This document shows, in pieces, positions 47,805-56,476 of a stretch of 64,000 bases of DNA. The position numbers were made by a program, and so were the translations under genes. Under the pieces are notes generated by a model. The model was not told where the DNA came from, searched no databases, and saw only the letters and a program-made list of their open reading frames with translations. Positions within the stretch are counted from its first letter, which is position 1, and each line of letters begins with the position of its first letter. This DNA comes from Microbispora rosea subsp. aerata (GTDB lineage Bacteria; Actinomycetota; Actinomycetes; Streptosporangiales; Streptosporangiaceae), in assembly GCF_014647835.1 (NCBI RefSeq), contig NZ_BMPY01000022.1:1-64000 (forward strand), in the 5' to 3' direction.

Positions 47805-49094
47805 GTGCGGCAGCCGATTCATTTCGGTCGGGAGCTTCGGAGGCTGCGAATCGCTTCCAATCTCACGCTGACCGATCTCGCGAATCGGGTCCATTACAGC
47901 AAGGGGCAGCTCAGCAAGGTGGAACGGGGACTCAAGGCGCCGAGCCGGGACCTCGCCCGCCTCTGCGACGCCGCGCTCAACGCTGAGGGTGCCCTGGTGA
48001 GGCTTGCGCCGGCGATCCAGAGCAAGGTGGCCGAGCCACAGGCGATGGAGGACGGCGAGGAGGAGGTGTGGCTGATGCGGTTATCCGCGGACGGGCAGAG
48101 CTGGTTTCAGCCGGTGGGCCGGCGGCAGCTCCTTGCCGCCGGGGCCGCGTCCATCGCCGGCATGAGCATCGGCGGCACCGAGACCGGCTCGAAGGCAGGG
48201 AGCGAAGAACTGCTGAGAGCGTCTCGGTCGCTGTTCGATCAGTATCGCCAGCTGGGACAGGTGACCAATCCCGCGATCGTGCTTCCCGCACTCATCTCGC
48301 AGACGCACATGCTCAGGGAGGCCGCCGTCACCGCCGACTCGGTCACGCGTCAGGGCCTGCTCAGGCTCGGCTCACGATACGCCGAGTACGTCGGCTGGCT
48401 TGTGCAGGAGACCGGCAACGAGCAGGGCGCGCTGTGGTGGACCCGGCGGGCGGTCGACCTGGCCGCGGCCGGTGGCGACCGGCATCTGGCGGCGTATGCG
48501 CTGGTGCGGCGCGCACTGGTCACGCTCTACCGGGACGACGCCGCGCAGACGATCGGTTTGGCGCGGCAGGCACAGCAGGGCCGGGTGCCACCGCGGATCC
48601 GGGGTCTGGCCGCGCAGCGGGAGGCGCAGGGGCACGCGATCAACGGCGACTACGACGCCTGCATGCGCAGCCTGGATCGTGCCAGAGCGCTGCTGACGCA
48701 ACGGACCGATGACGGCGACGGGCCGGTCATCGGCACGACGAACCTGTCCGATCCCGTAGCCATGATCACCGGTTGGTGCCTTCACGATCTGGGGCGTCCT
48801 CGGGAAGCCGCCGAGACCCTCGATCGGGAGCTGGCACGGGTGGCGCCTCAGGCCGTACGCACCAAGGCCCGTTACGGGGTGCGCCGCGCTCTCGCGTACG
48901 CCGTCGCAGGCGAGGTGGATCACGCCTGCGCGCTGACGCGTGACCTGCTGGGCGGCGTCATCACGGTGAGTTCCGCCACCATCGCCGCGGACCTCCGTTC
49001 GCTCGCCCGCGTCCTGGGCCGTCATCCGCGCAACGCTCAGGTGCGTGATCTGTCCCCTGAGCTCGGTACGGCGCTGCGCATCGTCACGCCTTGA
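47805..49094 (+). CDS. XRE-family regulator with helical repeats
   Basis: A 429-aa protein. Residues 5-60 form a Cro/CI helix-turn-helix (FGRELRRLRIASNLTLTDLA then NRVHYSKGQLSKVERG). Residues 130-425 are TPR-like alpha repeats with GALWWTRRAVDLAAAGGDRH and REAAETLDRELARVAPQAVR. This XRE-TPR layout is common in actinomycetes. A short hydrophobic stretch (RRQLLAAGAASIAGMSIGG) resembles a Tat-like segment but follows the DNA-binding domain, so export is unlikely. GTG at 47805 has GGAGG ten bases upstream. It precedes the TIR gene by 33 bases and may sense a signal and regulate that operon. Confidence 0.82.
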   Translation: MRQPIHFGRELRRLRIASNLTLTDLANRVHYSKGQLSKVERGLKAPSRDLARLCDAALNAEGALVRLAPAIQSKVAEPQAMEDGEEEVWLMRLSADGQSWFQPVGRRQLLAAGAASIAGMSIGGTETGSKAGSEELLRASRSLFDQYRQLGQVTNPAIVLPALISQTHMLREAAVTADSVTRQGLLRLGSRYAEYVGWLVQETGNEQGALWWTRRAVDLAAAGGDRHLAAYALVRRALVTLYRDDAAQTIGLARQAQQGRVPPRIRGLAAQREAQGHAINGDYDACMRSLDRARALLTQRTDDGDGPVIGTTNLSDPVAMITGWCLHDLGRPREAAETLDRELARVAPQAVRTKARYGVRRALAYAVAGEVDHACALTRDLLGGVITVSSATIAADLRSLARVLGRHPRNAQVRDLSPELGTALRIVTP

Positions 49095-49127
49095 AGGTGT
49101 CGTCACACCCGAGAAAGGAGAACCGCA

Positions 49128-49892
49128 ATGCCCGATCTGCCCGAGGTGTTCGTCAACTACCGGACGGGAGACGGGGACAAGACCGCGGCCGTGATCGACC
49201 GAGAGCTGTCACATCGCTTCGGTGAGGGCAAGGTCTTCCGCGCGTCCAAGTCCATCAAGCCGGGGTCGCCCTATCCCGTGGAACTGCTCGACAGCGTACG
49301 GAACTGCTCCGCGCTGGTCGCCGTGATCGGGCCAAACTGGGCCAGCGCTCCCGCGCTGCGGGACGAGAACGACTGGGTCCGCAGAGAGATCATGGAGGCC
49401 CTCGCCCGGAGCATTCCCATCATTCCCGTCCTGGAAGGTCGTGAGACTGAAAGGCTCAGGGCCTCGGAGCTCCCCAAGGAGCTGAGCCCGCTCGCCGATC
49501 GCCAGTCCATCCGGCTCGATCTTCAGGATGCCGAGTCGGGCCTGACCCGGCTCGTCAAGGCGCTGGTCGAGCTGGTGCCCGCACTTCGCGACCGTACTGC
49601 CGCCGAGCGCCCCGGCACGGTGCACAACCAGATGAGGGACGTACACGGAACGGCTGTGCAGGGCCGCGTCATCCACGGTGACGCGGGCACGATCAACAAA
49701 GGTGACACGGGCACGGTCATCAAGGGCAATCAAGGGCCGATGCATCTGGGCAAGGGGAACCTGTATCACAACTCCCCGCACGTGTCCGGCCCGGGGGCGA
49801 ACTACGTCCAAGGGGACAACAACGGGGGGATCCACCAGACGTTCGGCGGTTCGGGCAAGAGCGAGGCCGACCGGGGCGAGGACGAGCGTTGA
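49128..49892 (+). CDS. TIR-domain protein with Gly-rich amyloid-like tail
   Basis: A 254-aa protein. Residues 5-150 are a TIR domain: box 1 EVFVNYRTGDGD, VRNCSALVAVIGPNW, and NDWVRREIMEALARS, where Glu87 is the likely NADase catalytic residue. The tail (165-240) is Gly/His/Asn/Val-rich with spaced motifs VHGTAVQGRVIHGDAG, TVIKGN and YVQGDNNGGIHQ. It resembles RHIM-like or BASS prion-type signalling motifs, or beta-solenoid repeats. ATG at 49128 follows AAAGGAG. The stop overlaps the TTG of the STAND-like gene (TTGA). A cell-death effector driven by NAD loss is inferred. Confidence 0.75.
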   Translation: MPDLPEVFVNYRTGDGDKTAAVIDRELSHRFGEGKVFRASKSIKPGSPYPVELLDSVRNCSALVAVIGPNWASAPALRDENDWVRREIMEALARSIPIIPVLEGRETERLRASELPKELSPLADRQSIRLDLQDAESGLTRLVKALVELVPALRDRTAAERPGTVHNQMRDVHGTAVQGRVIHGDAGTINKGDTGTVIKGNQGPMHLGKGNLYHNSPHVSGPGANYVQGDNNGGIHQTFGGSGKSEADRGEDER

Positions 49893-51868
49893 GCGATCAG
49901 TTCCGCCATTCCGTTTTCGCGCATCACGCCCAGATGCACCTGGGCGCGGGGGACCTGCACGTTCACAACTACCCGCTCGCGGACCGCAGGGGGCGACCGT
50001 TCAGGAGCGTTGCGACGGACGATCTGCTGCGGCTGCGGCAGGTCTTCGTCCCTCCTCCGGGGCTCGGCGAAGCACGGGAGATCCTCGCCTCGCAGAGAAC
50101 CGTTCTTCTCGACGGGGCGCCGGGCAGCGGCCGGGCGGCGGCCGCGCAGGTGCTGCTGCACGAGCTGGGCACGGGCGAGAACACGTTCCAGGAGATGCCG
50201 CTGAACGACGACGAGAGCGGAGACCTCCTCCCTCGCGACGGCATCGCCGACGACGCCCTGTTGCTGCTCAACCTGTCCGAGGTCGAGGAGCACGTCTGGG
50301 TGAAGGCCCACGAAGAGCTTCACACGTTACGGGCCGAGGTCTTCAAGCGGCAGGCTCATCTCGTCGTCGTGCTTCCTCACGACAAAGCCTCACGCCTGGC
50401 GCCGTCGCTCGCGCCCTACCGGGTGAGGATCGGCCGCCCGCAAGAGCTGGCGGTGCTGCGGAGCCACCTGCGTGGGAAGAGCCTCGGCTCCGAGGTGACC
50501 GGGCAGCCCGCGCCCGCCGAGGTCGCGGCGTTCTTGGAGCGGCGCCCGTCGATGGAGGACATCGCCCGTTTCGCGGGGCTCGTGGCCGACGCGCGGGCGA
50601 AGGCCGGGGGAGCGGGGGATTACGCCGCCTGGTGCCAGGAGGCTTACGTCGCGCTGCGCGGGCGGGAGGAAGAGGTAGCACAGCGCCTGAGTGAGCTGCG
50701 GGACGGATCGTCACGCGCCCTGCTGCTCGCCACCGCGATGCTGCACGGAGCGCACGCCGACACCGTTCACAACGCGGCCGTCGCGCTGCTGCGGACGGTG
50801 CGCCATCCGCAGGAAGACCTCCCGGTGCTGGAGCGTACGGGCCTCGGCGAGAGGTTCCGTGAGATCGGGGCGGAACGCGACGAGAAGGGCTGCGTGCGGT
50901 TCGAGACCTTGGAGTTCGACGCGGCCGTCCGGTCGTACTTCTGGACGCGCCGGCCGGAGCTGCGGGAGGGGCTGCGCGAATGGGTCGAGGCGACCGCCAT
51001 ATCGACGGAGCTTCCAGAAGCGGACAGGGACGAGCTGGTCGAGCGCTTCGCGGAATTGTGCCTGCACGACCGCTACCGGAAGACGCTCGTTTCCTTGGTG
51101 GCCACGTGGACGGCGAAGGACGCGCCTCGAGCCGGGACGCGAGCAGCGGTGCAGCTGCTGACGAAGGCCCTGCAGGACAAGCGGCAGGGCGGGTTCTTCC
51201 GGGATCAGATCTACGAGTGGTCGACCAAGAGGGGGTTGCCCGACGCGCTCACCGATGTGATCATCGCGCTCTGCACCGAGGTGCTGGTGGTGCATCATCC
51301 CTATAAAGCGGTGGTCCGCCTGCACCATCTGGCGAGGCGGGAAAAGACCACACGCGCGCGCGAGGCTCTCATCCGGCTCGTACGCGCGGACCGGCGTCTC
51401 CTCCGGCTGATGTTCGACCGGCTCGACCGCCAGTTCAGCGGAAACAACACGTACGAGGCCGATCCCGACCTCTTCCTGGAGCTGGCCGACCCGGACCTGG
51501 TGACCGCCGCGGAGGGCCGGAGCAGGAGCCTCATCGCCCAGGAGGCCGTACGGAAGCAGATGACGAACGGCTGGGACGCGGTCTTCGAGCGACGGCCCGA
51601 AGAGGAGTGGAGCCCGGCGGCCAGACGGTGGCTCCTCGCCGCCGGCGAGGTAGGGCGCCATCAGGACGCGCTACTCGACGTGCTGATCGACAGCGGGGCC
51701 GGACGTCCGAAGGTCCTGGGCCGGCTCTACATGATGGCCGGCCAGCTGGAACGTTCCCTGCCCCCTTCCGATGAGCCCGGCGTGCGGTTTCGCGACCGCG
51801 TGCTGCGAAAGATCAACGACGTCCAAGCCCGGCCTCGTGACACCGTGCTCAAGGAAGGCGTCTCATGA
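49889..51868 (+). CDS. STAND-like protein with degenerate P-loop
   Basis: A 659-aa protein that I read as a STAND or AAA-like scaffold. The N-terminal tail FAHHAQMHLGAGDLHVHNYP resembles the amyloid-type motif of its neighbours. It is followed by an ATPase-like region with TVLLDGAPGSGRAAAAQVLL, where the Walker A Lys-Thr/Ser is replaced by Arg-Ala, and ALLLLNLSEVEEH at the Walker B position. The remainder is helical repeats rich in Arg/Leu. ATP hydrolysis is doubtful. It starts TTG, overlapping the TIR stop, and ends ATGA, overlapping the two-TM gene. It is probably the sensor or scaffold for the TIR protein (inference). Confidence 0.6.
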   Translation: MSDQFRHSVFAHHAQMHLGAGDLHVHNYPLADRRGRPFRSVATDDLLRLRQVFVPPPGLGEAREILASQRTVLLDGAPGSGRAAAAQVLLHELGTGENTFQEMPLNDDESGDLLPRDGIADDALLLLNLSEVEEHVWVKAHEELHTLRAEVFKRQAHLVVVLPHDKASRLAPSLAPYRVRIGRPQELAVLRSHLRGKSLGSEVTGQPAPAEVAAFLERRPSMEDIARFAGLVADARAKAGGAGDYAAWCQEAYVALRGREEEVAQRLSELRDGSSRALLLATAMLHGAHADTVHNAAVALLRTVRHPQEDLPVLERTGLGERFREIGAERDEKGCVRFETLEFDAAVRSYFWTRRPELREGLREWVEATAISTELPEADRDELVERFAELCLHDRYRKTLVSLVATWTAKDAPRAGTRAAVQLLTKALQDKRQGGFFRDQIYEWSTKRGLPDALTDVIIALCTEVLVVHHPYKAVVRLHHLARREKTTRAREALIRLVRADRRLLRLMFDRLDRQFSGNNTYEADPDLFLELADPDLVTAAEGRSRSLIAQEAVRKQMTNGWDAVFERRPEEEWSPAARRWLLAAGEVGRHQDALLDVLIDSGAGRPKVLGRLYMMAGQLERSLPPSDEPGVRFRDRVLRKINDVQARPRDTVLKEGVS

Positions 51869-52947
51869 CTTCTGGCCGTACGACCGTGACGATCTACCTC
51901 GTCGTCTTCGTCGGGCTGATCCTCGTCGGCCTCATCCTCTTCGCTCCCCGGCCGTTGTGGCTCGGGGCCCTCGTGCTCGTGACGCTCGGCGCGATCTGCT
52001 TCGCCATCGCGAAGATGACGGGCCGCAATGCCGAGCCGCCGGTGACGTACGCTCCGCCGCCGGTCGAACCCGTGGTACGCAGAGAGCACCGCATCACCGA
52101 GGTGGCCCTGCCGAGCGCCTGGGACGACTACGACTTCGTGTTCTCCGCCACGATCCGCTGGTCACCGACCGGGGTGGGAACGGGTGAGTCGTTCGTCAAC
52201 GCCGAGGCTCTCGCGGTGGAGGCCGTCTTGGCCCGTGCGCGGAGGATCACCGAGACCAGGCCGCCCAACCGCGCGTCGCTCGTTCAGCATGAGCTCGGCG
52301 GGGCGTTGGGCCGGATGGAGCCCGACGAGACGGGATGCCTCCGCGTGATGGCCGAATCGGTCACCCTCACGCTCTCGGAGGACGACCGCGAACGGCTCGC
52401 CAAGCTCGCGTCGACGCGCAAGGAGAACGCCGTCTGGGAGCACGAGATGAGATATCAGCAGAGCAGGCGTACGTACCTGAGCGAGAACGTGCTGAAAGAC
52501 CCCGGCAGCGCGGTGGTCTGGTGGCTCGCCAAGAACGACGACCACGTCGAGAAGACCGTGAAAGACATCGGGCTGCTCGCCCAGCTCTCCTCGGCCGCGA
52601 ACAACACGCACGTGCCCGAGCCGTTCCTGCACCTGGTCCCGGGACCGGTAAGCGGGGAGCGGGTCGCCGAGCCGGAGCCCTACCTTGCGACGGGGGAAGC
52701 GAGTCCGTACGCGTCGGTGCCCCGGACGCCTGCCGACCACTTCGACGCCTTTCTCCTGTCGCTGGACCTTCCCGAGCGCGATCCCGGACGGGCGCTGCTC
52801 TCCCGGCAGATATCCGACGTCCTCCGCCGGCACGGCAGGCAGGACGTGGCCGACGAGCTCAGCCGCCGATTCGACGTGCCCACTGCCTCTCTCTTCGACG
52901 ACTTCGATCCCCCGCCCGCCCCACCGGACGGTGAGCCGGATCGATGA
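51865..52947 (+). CDS. two-TM protein of unknown function
   Basis: A 360-aa protein. Two adjacent hydrophobic segments near the N-terminus (VTIYLVVFVGLILVGLILF and LWLGALVLVTLGAICFAIA) anchor a cytosolic domain of about 300 aa. That domain has ATIRWSPTGVGTGESFVNAE, a segment recalling SPFH/band-7 edges, then charged helices, and an acidic Pro-rich tail. No catalytic motif is recognised. The ATG overlaps the STAND-like stop. It may localise the complex at the membrane, by position only. Confidence 0.55.
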   Translation: MTSGRTTVTIYLVVFVGLILVGLILFAPRPLWLGALVLVTLGAICFAIAKMTGRNAEPPVTYAPPPVEPVVRREHRITEVALPSAWDDYDFVFSATIRWSPTGVGTGESFVNAEALAVEAVLARARRITETRPPNRASLVQHELGGALGRMEPDETGCLRVMAESVTLTLSEDDRERLAKLASTRKENAVWEHEMRYQQSRRTYLSENVLKDPGSAVVWWLAKNDDHVEKTVKDIGLLAQLSSAANNTHVPEPFLHLVPGPVSGERVAEPEPYLATGEASPYASVPRTPADHFDAFLLSLDLPERDPGRALLSRQISDVLRRHGRQDVADELSRRFDVPTASLFDDFDPPPAPPDGEPDR

Positions 52948-52987
52948 CGCCGCCGACGGAGCGCGACCAGCAGGAAGGAGGGCAGTG

Positions 52988-53437
52988 GTGGAAGCTGAGC
53001 TGATGGCACTGGCGAGTTCGGGAGCGGCGACGCTGATCGGCCTCATGGTGTCCGACGCGTGGGCGGAGGTGAAGGACGGCATCGCCCGGATGCTTGCCCG
53101 GGGCAAGGCGATCGAACAGGTGGCCCACGATCTCGACGTGTCGCGCGCCGAGGTGCTGCGCGCTGGCGAATCGAACGACCAGCAGCTCATGATCGCCGTC
53201 GAAGATTCATGGCGCGCCCGGCTGCGGGATCTGCTCCAGGCCGAGCCCGCCCTCGCCGAAGACCTGCGCCGCCTGCTGGCAGCGCTGAGCACGCCGGAGG
53301 AAGGGCATTTGCGAGAGGTCCGCAATGTGATCACTGGGGGAGTGCAGCACGGGCCCGTGATCCAGGCCGGCCGGATCACCGGCCTGGCCTTCCACCCGCC
53401 CATGCCTCCTGAGGCGCCGGACGGGGATGACGGGTGA
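52988..53437 (+). CDS. small helical protein with RHIM/BASS-like C-terminus
   Basis: A 149-aa protein, mostly helical, with a resolvase-like segment AIEQVAHDLDVSRAEVL. It ends in ITGGVQHGPVIQAGRI then TGLAFHPP. The tail matches the G-x-V-x-G-x-V-[IV]-Q-A-x-x-[IV]-x-G pattern of bacterial amyloid signalling sequences related to mammalian RHIM, which link sensor proteins to effectors by templating. GTG at 52988 is chosen for its AAGGAGG; GTG 52985 is adjacent. It lies 40 bases after the two-TM gene and probably belongs to that operon. Confidence 0.65.
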   Translation: MEAELMALASSGAATLIGLMVSDAWAEVKDGIARMLARGKAIEQVAHDLDVSRAEVLRAGESNDQQLMIAVEDSWRARLRDLLQAEPALAEDLRRLLAALSTPEEGHLREVRNVITGGVQHGPVIQAGRITGLAFHPPMPPEAPDGDDG

Positions 53438-53634
53438 GGAGTGTGCCGCCGCGGCTCCTCCTCCGATCGAGCGCTCTTGCTCGATCACCGGGTCGGCACG
53501 CGCCGAGAGGTGGTTCGTACCTCCGGGTGGTCCCGCGAACGGAATCGCGGGTGGCTGCGGAACCTGCCGGACCGCGGACGCTGACCACCCTCGGTCATGG
53601 GTACGACGAACGCGACCGCGGAAAGGAGGGGGCC

Positions 53635-54504
53635 ATGAGCCGGACGGACAAGCCGATCATCGTGGGGGTCGACGGGTCGCCGGCCTCGCTGGACGCGGCG
53701 GCCTGGGCGGGGGAGGAGGCCGTGCTGCGCGATGCGCCGCTGCGCATCATGTACGCGGTGGTCGAGTGGATGCACTACGTTCCGCTGGTCCCGCAGCCGT
53801 CCCCCGTGGGGCCGGAGGAAGCCCATGCCGTCGAGGAGACGCTGCGGACGGCCGCCGACTGCGTACGGGCGGGCCACCCCGAGGTCGAGGTCGTCACCGA
53901 GATCGTCGGCGGCGGCCCGTGGGACGCGCTGGTGACGGCGGCCGAAGAGGCGCAGATGATCGTCGTCGGCAGCCGGGGTCTCGGCGGGTTCGCGGGGCTG
54001 CTGCTGGGCTCGGTGAGCCGGCACGTTCTCTCCTGGGCGCCGTGCCCGGCCGTGGTCGTGCGGGAGGCTCCCGCGTCCCCCAGGGGGACGATCGTCGCGG
54101 GCGTGACCGGCAGGTCAGGGCAGGCTCCGGTCTTGGACTTCGCCTTCCGGGAGGCCGAGCTGCGCGGCGCGTCGCTGCGCCTCCTCCACGGGTGGACCCC
54201 GCCGGCGGTCCCCAGCATCGGCGACAAACCCCCCATCGCGTACGACCTGGAGGGCATCGGCAGGAGCGCGGAGATCATGCTGGCCGAAGCCGTCGCGGGA
54301 TGGCGGGCCAAGTTTCCCGATGTCCGGGTGATCAAAGAGGTCGTCCGGGCCCATCCGGCCAAGGCGCTGGCCGACGCGTCAGCGGCGCACGATCTCACCA
54401 TCGTCGGGGGACGCTCCGGTCTTCGCCGGATGCTGGGCATGGGGTCGGTCGCCCATGCGCTCGTGCATCACGCGCGTGGCCCCGTCGCGGTCGTCCGCGG
54501 CTGA
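53635..54504 (+). CDS. tandem universal stress protein
   Basis: A 289-aa protein with two Usp domains. Domain one is IIVGVDGSPASLDAAAWA with the ATP-binding end IVVGSRGLGGFAGLLLGSVS. Domain two (from GTIVAGVTGR) ends in LTIVGGRSGLRRMLGMGSVA. The G-2x-G-9x-G-S/T ATP motif is intact in domain one and modified in domain two. ATG at 53635 has GAAAGGAGGGGG upstream; the longer frame starting in the 3' end of the previous gene is rejected. Such genes are often under DosR control, but I see no good box here. It may help survival in hypoxia. Confidence 0.92.
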   Translation: MSRTDKPIIVGVDGSPASLDAAAWAGEEAVLRDAPLRIMYAVVEWMHYVPLVPQPSPVGPEEAHAVEETLRTAADCVRAGHPEVEVVTEIVGGGPWDALVTAAEEAQMIVVGSRGLGGFAGLLLGSVSRHVLSWAPCPAVVVREAPASPRGTIVAGVTGRSGQAPVLDFAFREAELRGASLRLLHGWTPPAVPSIGDKPPIAYDLEGIGRSAEIMLAEAVAGWRAKFPDVRVIKEVVRAHPAKALADASAAHDLTIVGGRSGLRRMLGMGSVAHALVHHARGPVAVVRG

Positions 54505-54597
54505 GCGAGCCGCCGAGATCCGCGGCTGAGGGAGACGGCGAAATCCCTCGGCTGGGCGAGTCGGTGAGATCGGCGACTGGGCGGGCCGGGGAGACTT
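54496..54597 (+). repeat. four 25-26 bp tandem repeats after usp
   Basis: Units start at 54496, 54521, 54547 and 54572 (for example CGCGGCTGAG-CGAGCCGCCG, then AGATC). The array begins inside the last codons of the universal stress gene and continues past its stop. Units differ at several bases but keep the period. Function unknown. Confidence 0.6.
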
Positions 54598-55022
54598 CCT
54601 CGTCGAGGACCACACGGATCGATCGCCCCGGACGGCCTCTGCTGTTCAACGGCGACACCATGGGGTCGCAACGGGACGGTCCGCCCCGGCCCACGTGCGC
54701 GTACTTCGTAGTCGTAAGCGGGCTGAGCAGGAAGTTTCCGGGAAAGTATGGATCGGAGGAGTCGCAACGAAGCGTTCGGGGACACCCGCGAAACAAGCTT
54801 GTCGAAGCACTGCGAGACGGGACGCGAGCCAGCCTTCAGAACGGGTAACGGGGGCCGTCCATGATCACATCAAGCGCGGGCGCAGGGTGGTGCGCTGCGC
54901 GTCCCCGCCTGCGGGCTGAGGCCGGGCGGGAGATCGAGCGGGCGAAGCCGCGATGACCTCCGTCACCGAGCGCCCGGCATCGATCACGGCGTTCTCGGCC
55001 GGCCGTGGGAAGGAAGAGTGAG
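54598..55022. other. 425-bp gap without a supported gene
   Basis: Short frames on both strands lack ribosome-binding sites and recognisable motifs. The last 20 bases hold GGGAAGGAAGAG, the ribosome-binding region of the phosphatase. A promoter is expected, but I could not place it. Confidence 0.45.
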
Positions 55023-56366
55023 ATGGCCGGGCGAACAGGCGGCGACGGCCCTTCCGCTTCCGGCATCGGGTTCCCCCCGCAAGACGGGCGCCTGTTCCAC
55101 CCCGCCGACGAGGGTCTCGACCGCATCCAGGCGAGCCTGCAGGAGTCCGCGCAACACTACCGGGCGCTGCGGGAGTTGCTGGACGCGGTGCTGGCCATCA
55201 ACGCGGATCTGGAACTGAGGAAGGTCCTGCACAACATCGTCGACAGCGCCCGCAAGCTGGTGCGGGCTCGCTACGGCGCCCTCGGCGTGTTGAACGAGGA
55301 GGGACAGTTCAGCGAGCTGATCGTCTCCGGCTACGGCGACGACCACATCGCGGCGCGAGGCGACGAGCTACCCCACGGCACCGGACTGCTGGGTGAACTC
55401 GTCCGCGACCCGCGACCGCTGCGGTTGGAGAACCTGGCAACGCATCCCCGCGCGGCCGGTTTTCCCCAAGGCCACCCCAGGATGACGAGCTTGCTCGGAG
55501 TGCCCATCCGGATTCAGCGGACGATCTACGGCAACCTGTATCTGGCCGACAAAGCCGACGGCCAGTTCACCGCCGTGGACGAAGAAGTCGTGACCGCGCT
55601 GGCGAGCGCCGCGGGCGTGGCCATCGAGAACGCGCGCCTGGCTCAGCGGCTGCGCTCGGCCGTCGAAGAGTTTCAGCATCGGCTGCTGCCCGATTTGCCG
55701 TGCCTGGAGGCGTGGGAGCTGGAGGCGCGGTACCAGCCGTGCACCCGGGTGCCGCGCATCGGCGGCGACTGGTACGACGTGATCTGCCTGCCCGATGGGG
55801 TGCCATGCCTGGTGGTCGGGGACGCGATGGGGCACGACGTGCAGGCCGCCACCGTGATGACGCAGATCAGCAACACGCTCCGCGTGATCGCCTACGACGA
55901 GCAGAGGCCGCCGAGCTGGGTCTTGCAGCACTTGGACCGGGTGCTGCACACGCTGCACGGCGGGCCGATAGCGAGCACCGTCGTCGCCCGCCTGGAACCC
56001 GCCCCGGCAGGCGGCGTACGGCTGCACTGGGCGAGCGCCGGGCATCTGCCGCCCCTGCTGGCGATCCCCGGCGAGCAGGCCCGCTACCTCTATTGCGACA
56101 CCGGTGTGCCGCTGGGCGTGGACCCCGACCTGCCCCGCCTCGACCACCAGGAGGCCCTTCCTCCCGGGGCCACCGTGGTGCTGTACACGGACGGCCTGGT
56201 CGAGCACCGCCACCTGTGCCTCGACAAAGGCATGGCCCTGGTCGCCGACGTCGCCACCGCGCACGCCACCGCACCGCTGCCGCGCATGTGCGACGCGCTC
56301 CTGGCCCGCGGGGACGGGGTGTTCGAAGACGACGTCGCCGTGCTGGCCGCGCGCCCGAAAGCCTGA
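55023..56366 (+). CDS. GAF-PP2C phosphatase (RsbU/SpoIIE type)
   Basis: A 447-aa signalling phosphatase. A GAF domain (about 60-205) includes RARYGALGVLNEEGQFSEL and SLLGVPIRIQRTIYGNLYLA. The PP2C domain (about 225-445) has metal sites in RIGGDWYDVICLPDG, VVGDAMGHDVQAA and GATVVLYTDGLVEHR, with FEDDVAVLAARP at the end. The F-Q-x-x-L-L-P motif (FQHRLLPDL) marks the link. These proteins dephosphorylate anti-sigma-factor antagonists, here probably in redox or stress control. ATG at 55023 with GGGAAGGAAG upstream is preferred to the GTG at 55005. Confidence 0.92.
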   Translation: MAGRTGGDGPSASGIGFPPQDGRLFHPADEGLDRIQASLQESAQHYRALRELLDAVLAINADLELRKVLHNIVDSARKLVRARYGALGVLNEEGQFSELIVSGYGDDHIAARGDELPHGTGLLGELVRDPRPLRLENLATHPRAAGFPQGHPRMTSLLGVPIRIQRTIYGNLYLADKADGQFTAVDEEVVTALASAAGVAIENARLAQRLRSAVEEFQHRLLPDLPCLEAWELEARYQPCTRVPRIGGDWYDVICLPDGVPCLVVGDAMGHDVQAATVMTQISNTLRVIAYDEQRPPSWVLQHLDRVLHTLHGGPIASTVVARLEPAPAGGVRLHWASAGHLPPLLAIPGEQARYLYCDTGVPLGVDPDLPRLDHQEALPPGATVVLYTDGLVEHRHLCLDKGMALVADVATAHATAPLPRMCDALLARGDGVFEDDVAVLAARPKA

Positions 56367-56476
56367 CGCGGCGCTCCGCAAAGCCCGATCCGAGGACGCG
56401 CGCCGCCACGACCACGTCACCGCCCGCTCCCGGCATGGCGAAGGCGGTGCCGTACCTCCACCCACGGAGGTCCCGA

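Noticed and set aside
54598-55022. Short frames after the usp repeats as a gene
   Set aside because: No ribosome-binding site or conserved motif on either strand; codon composition does not differ among frames.
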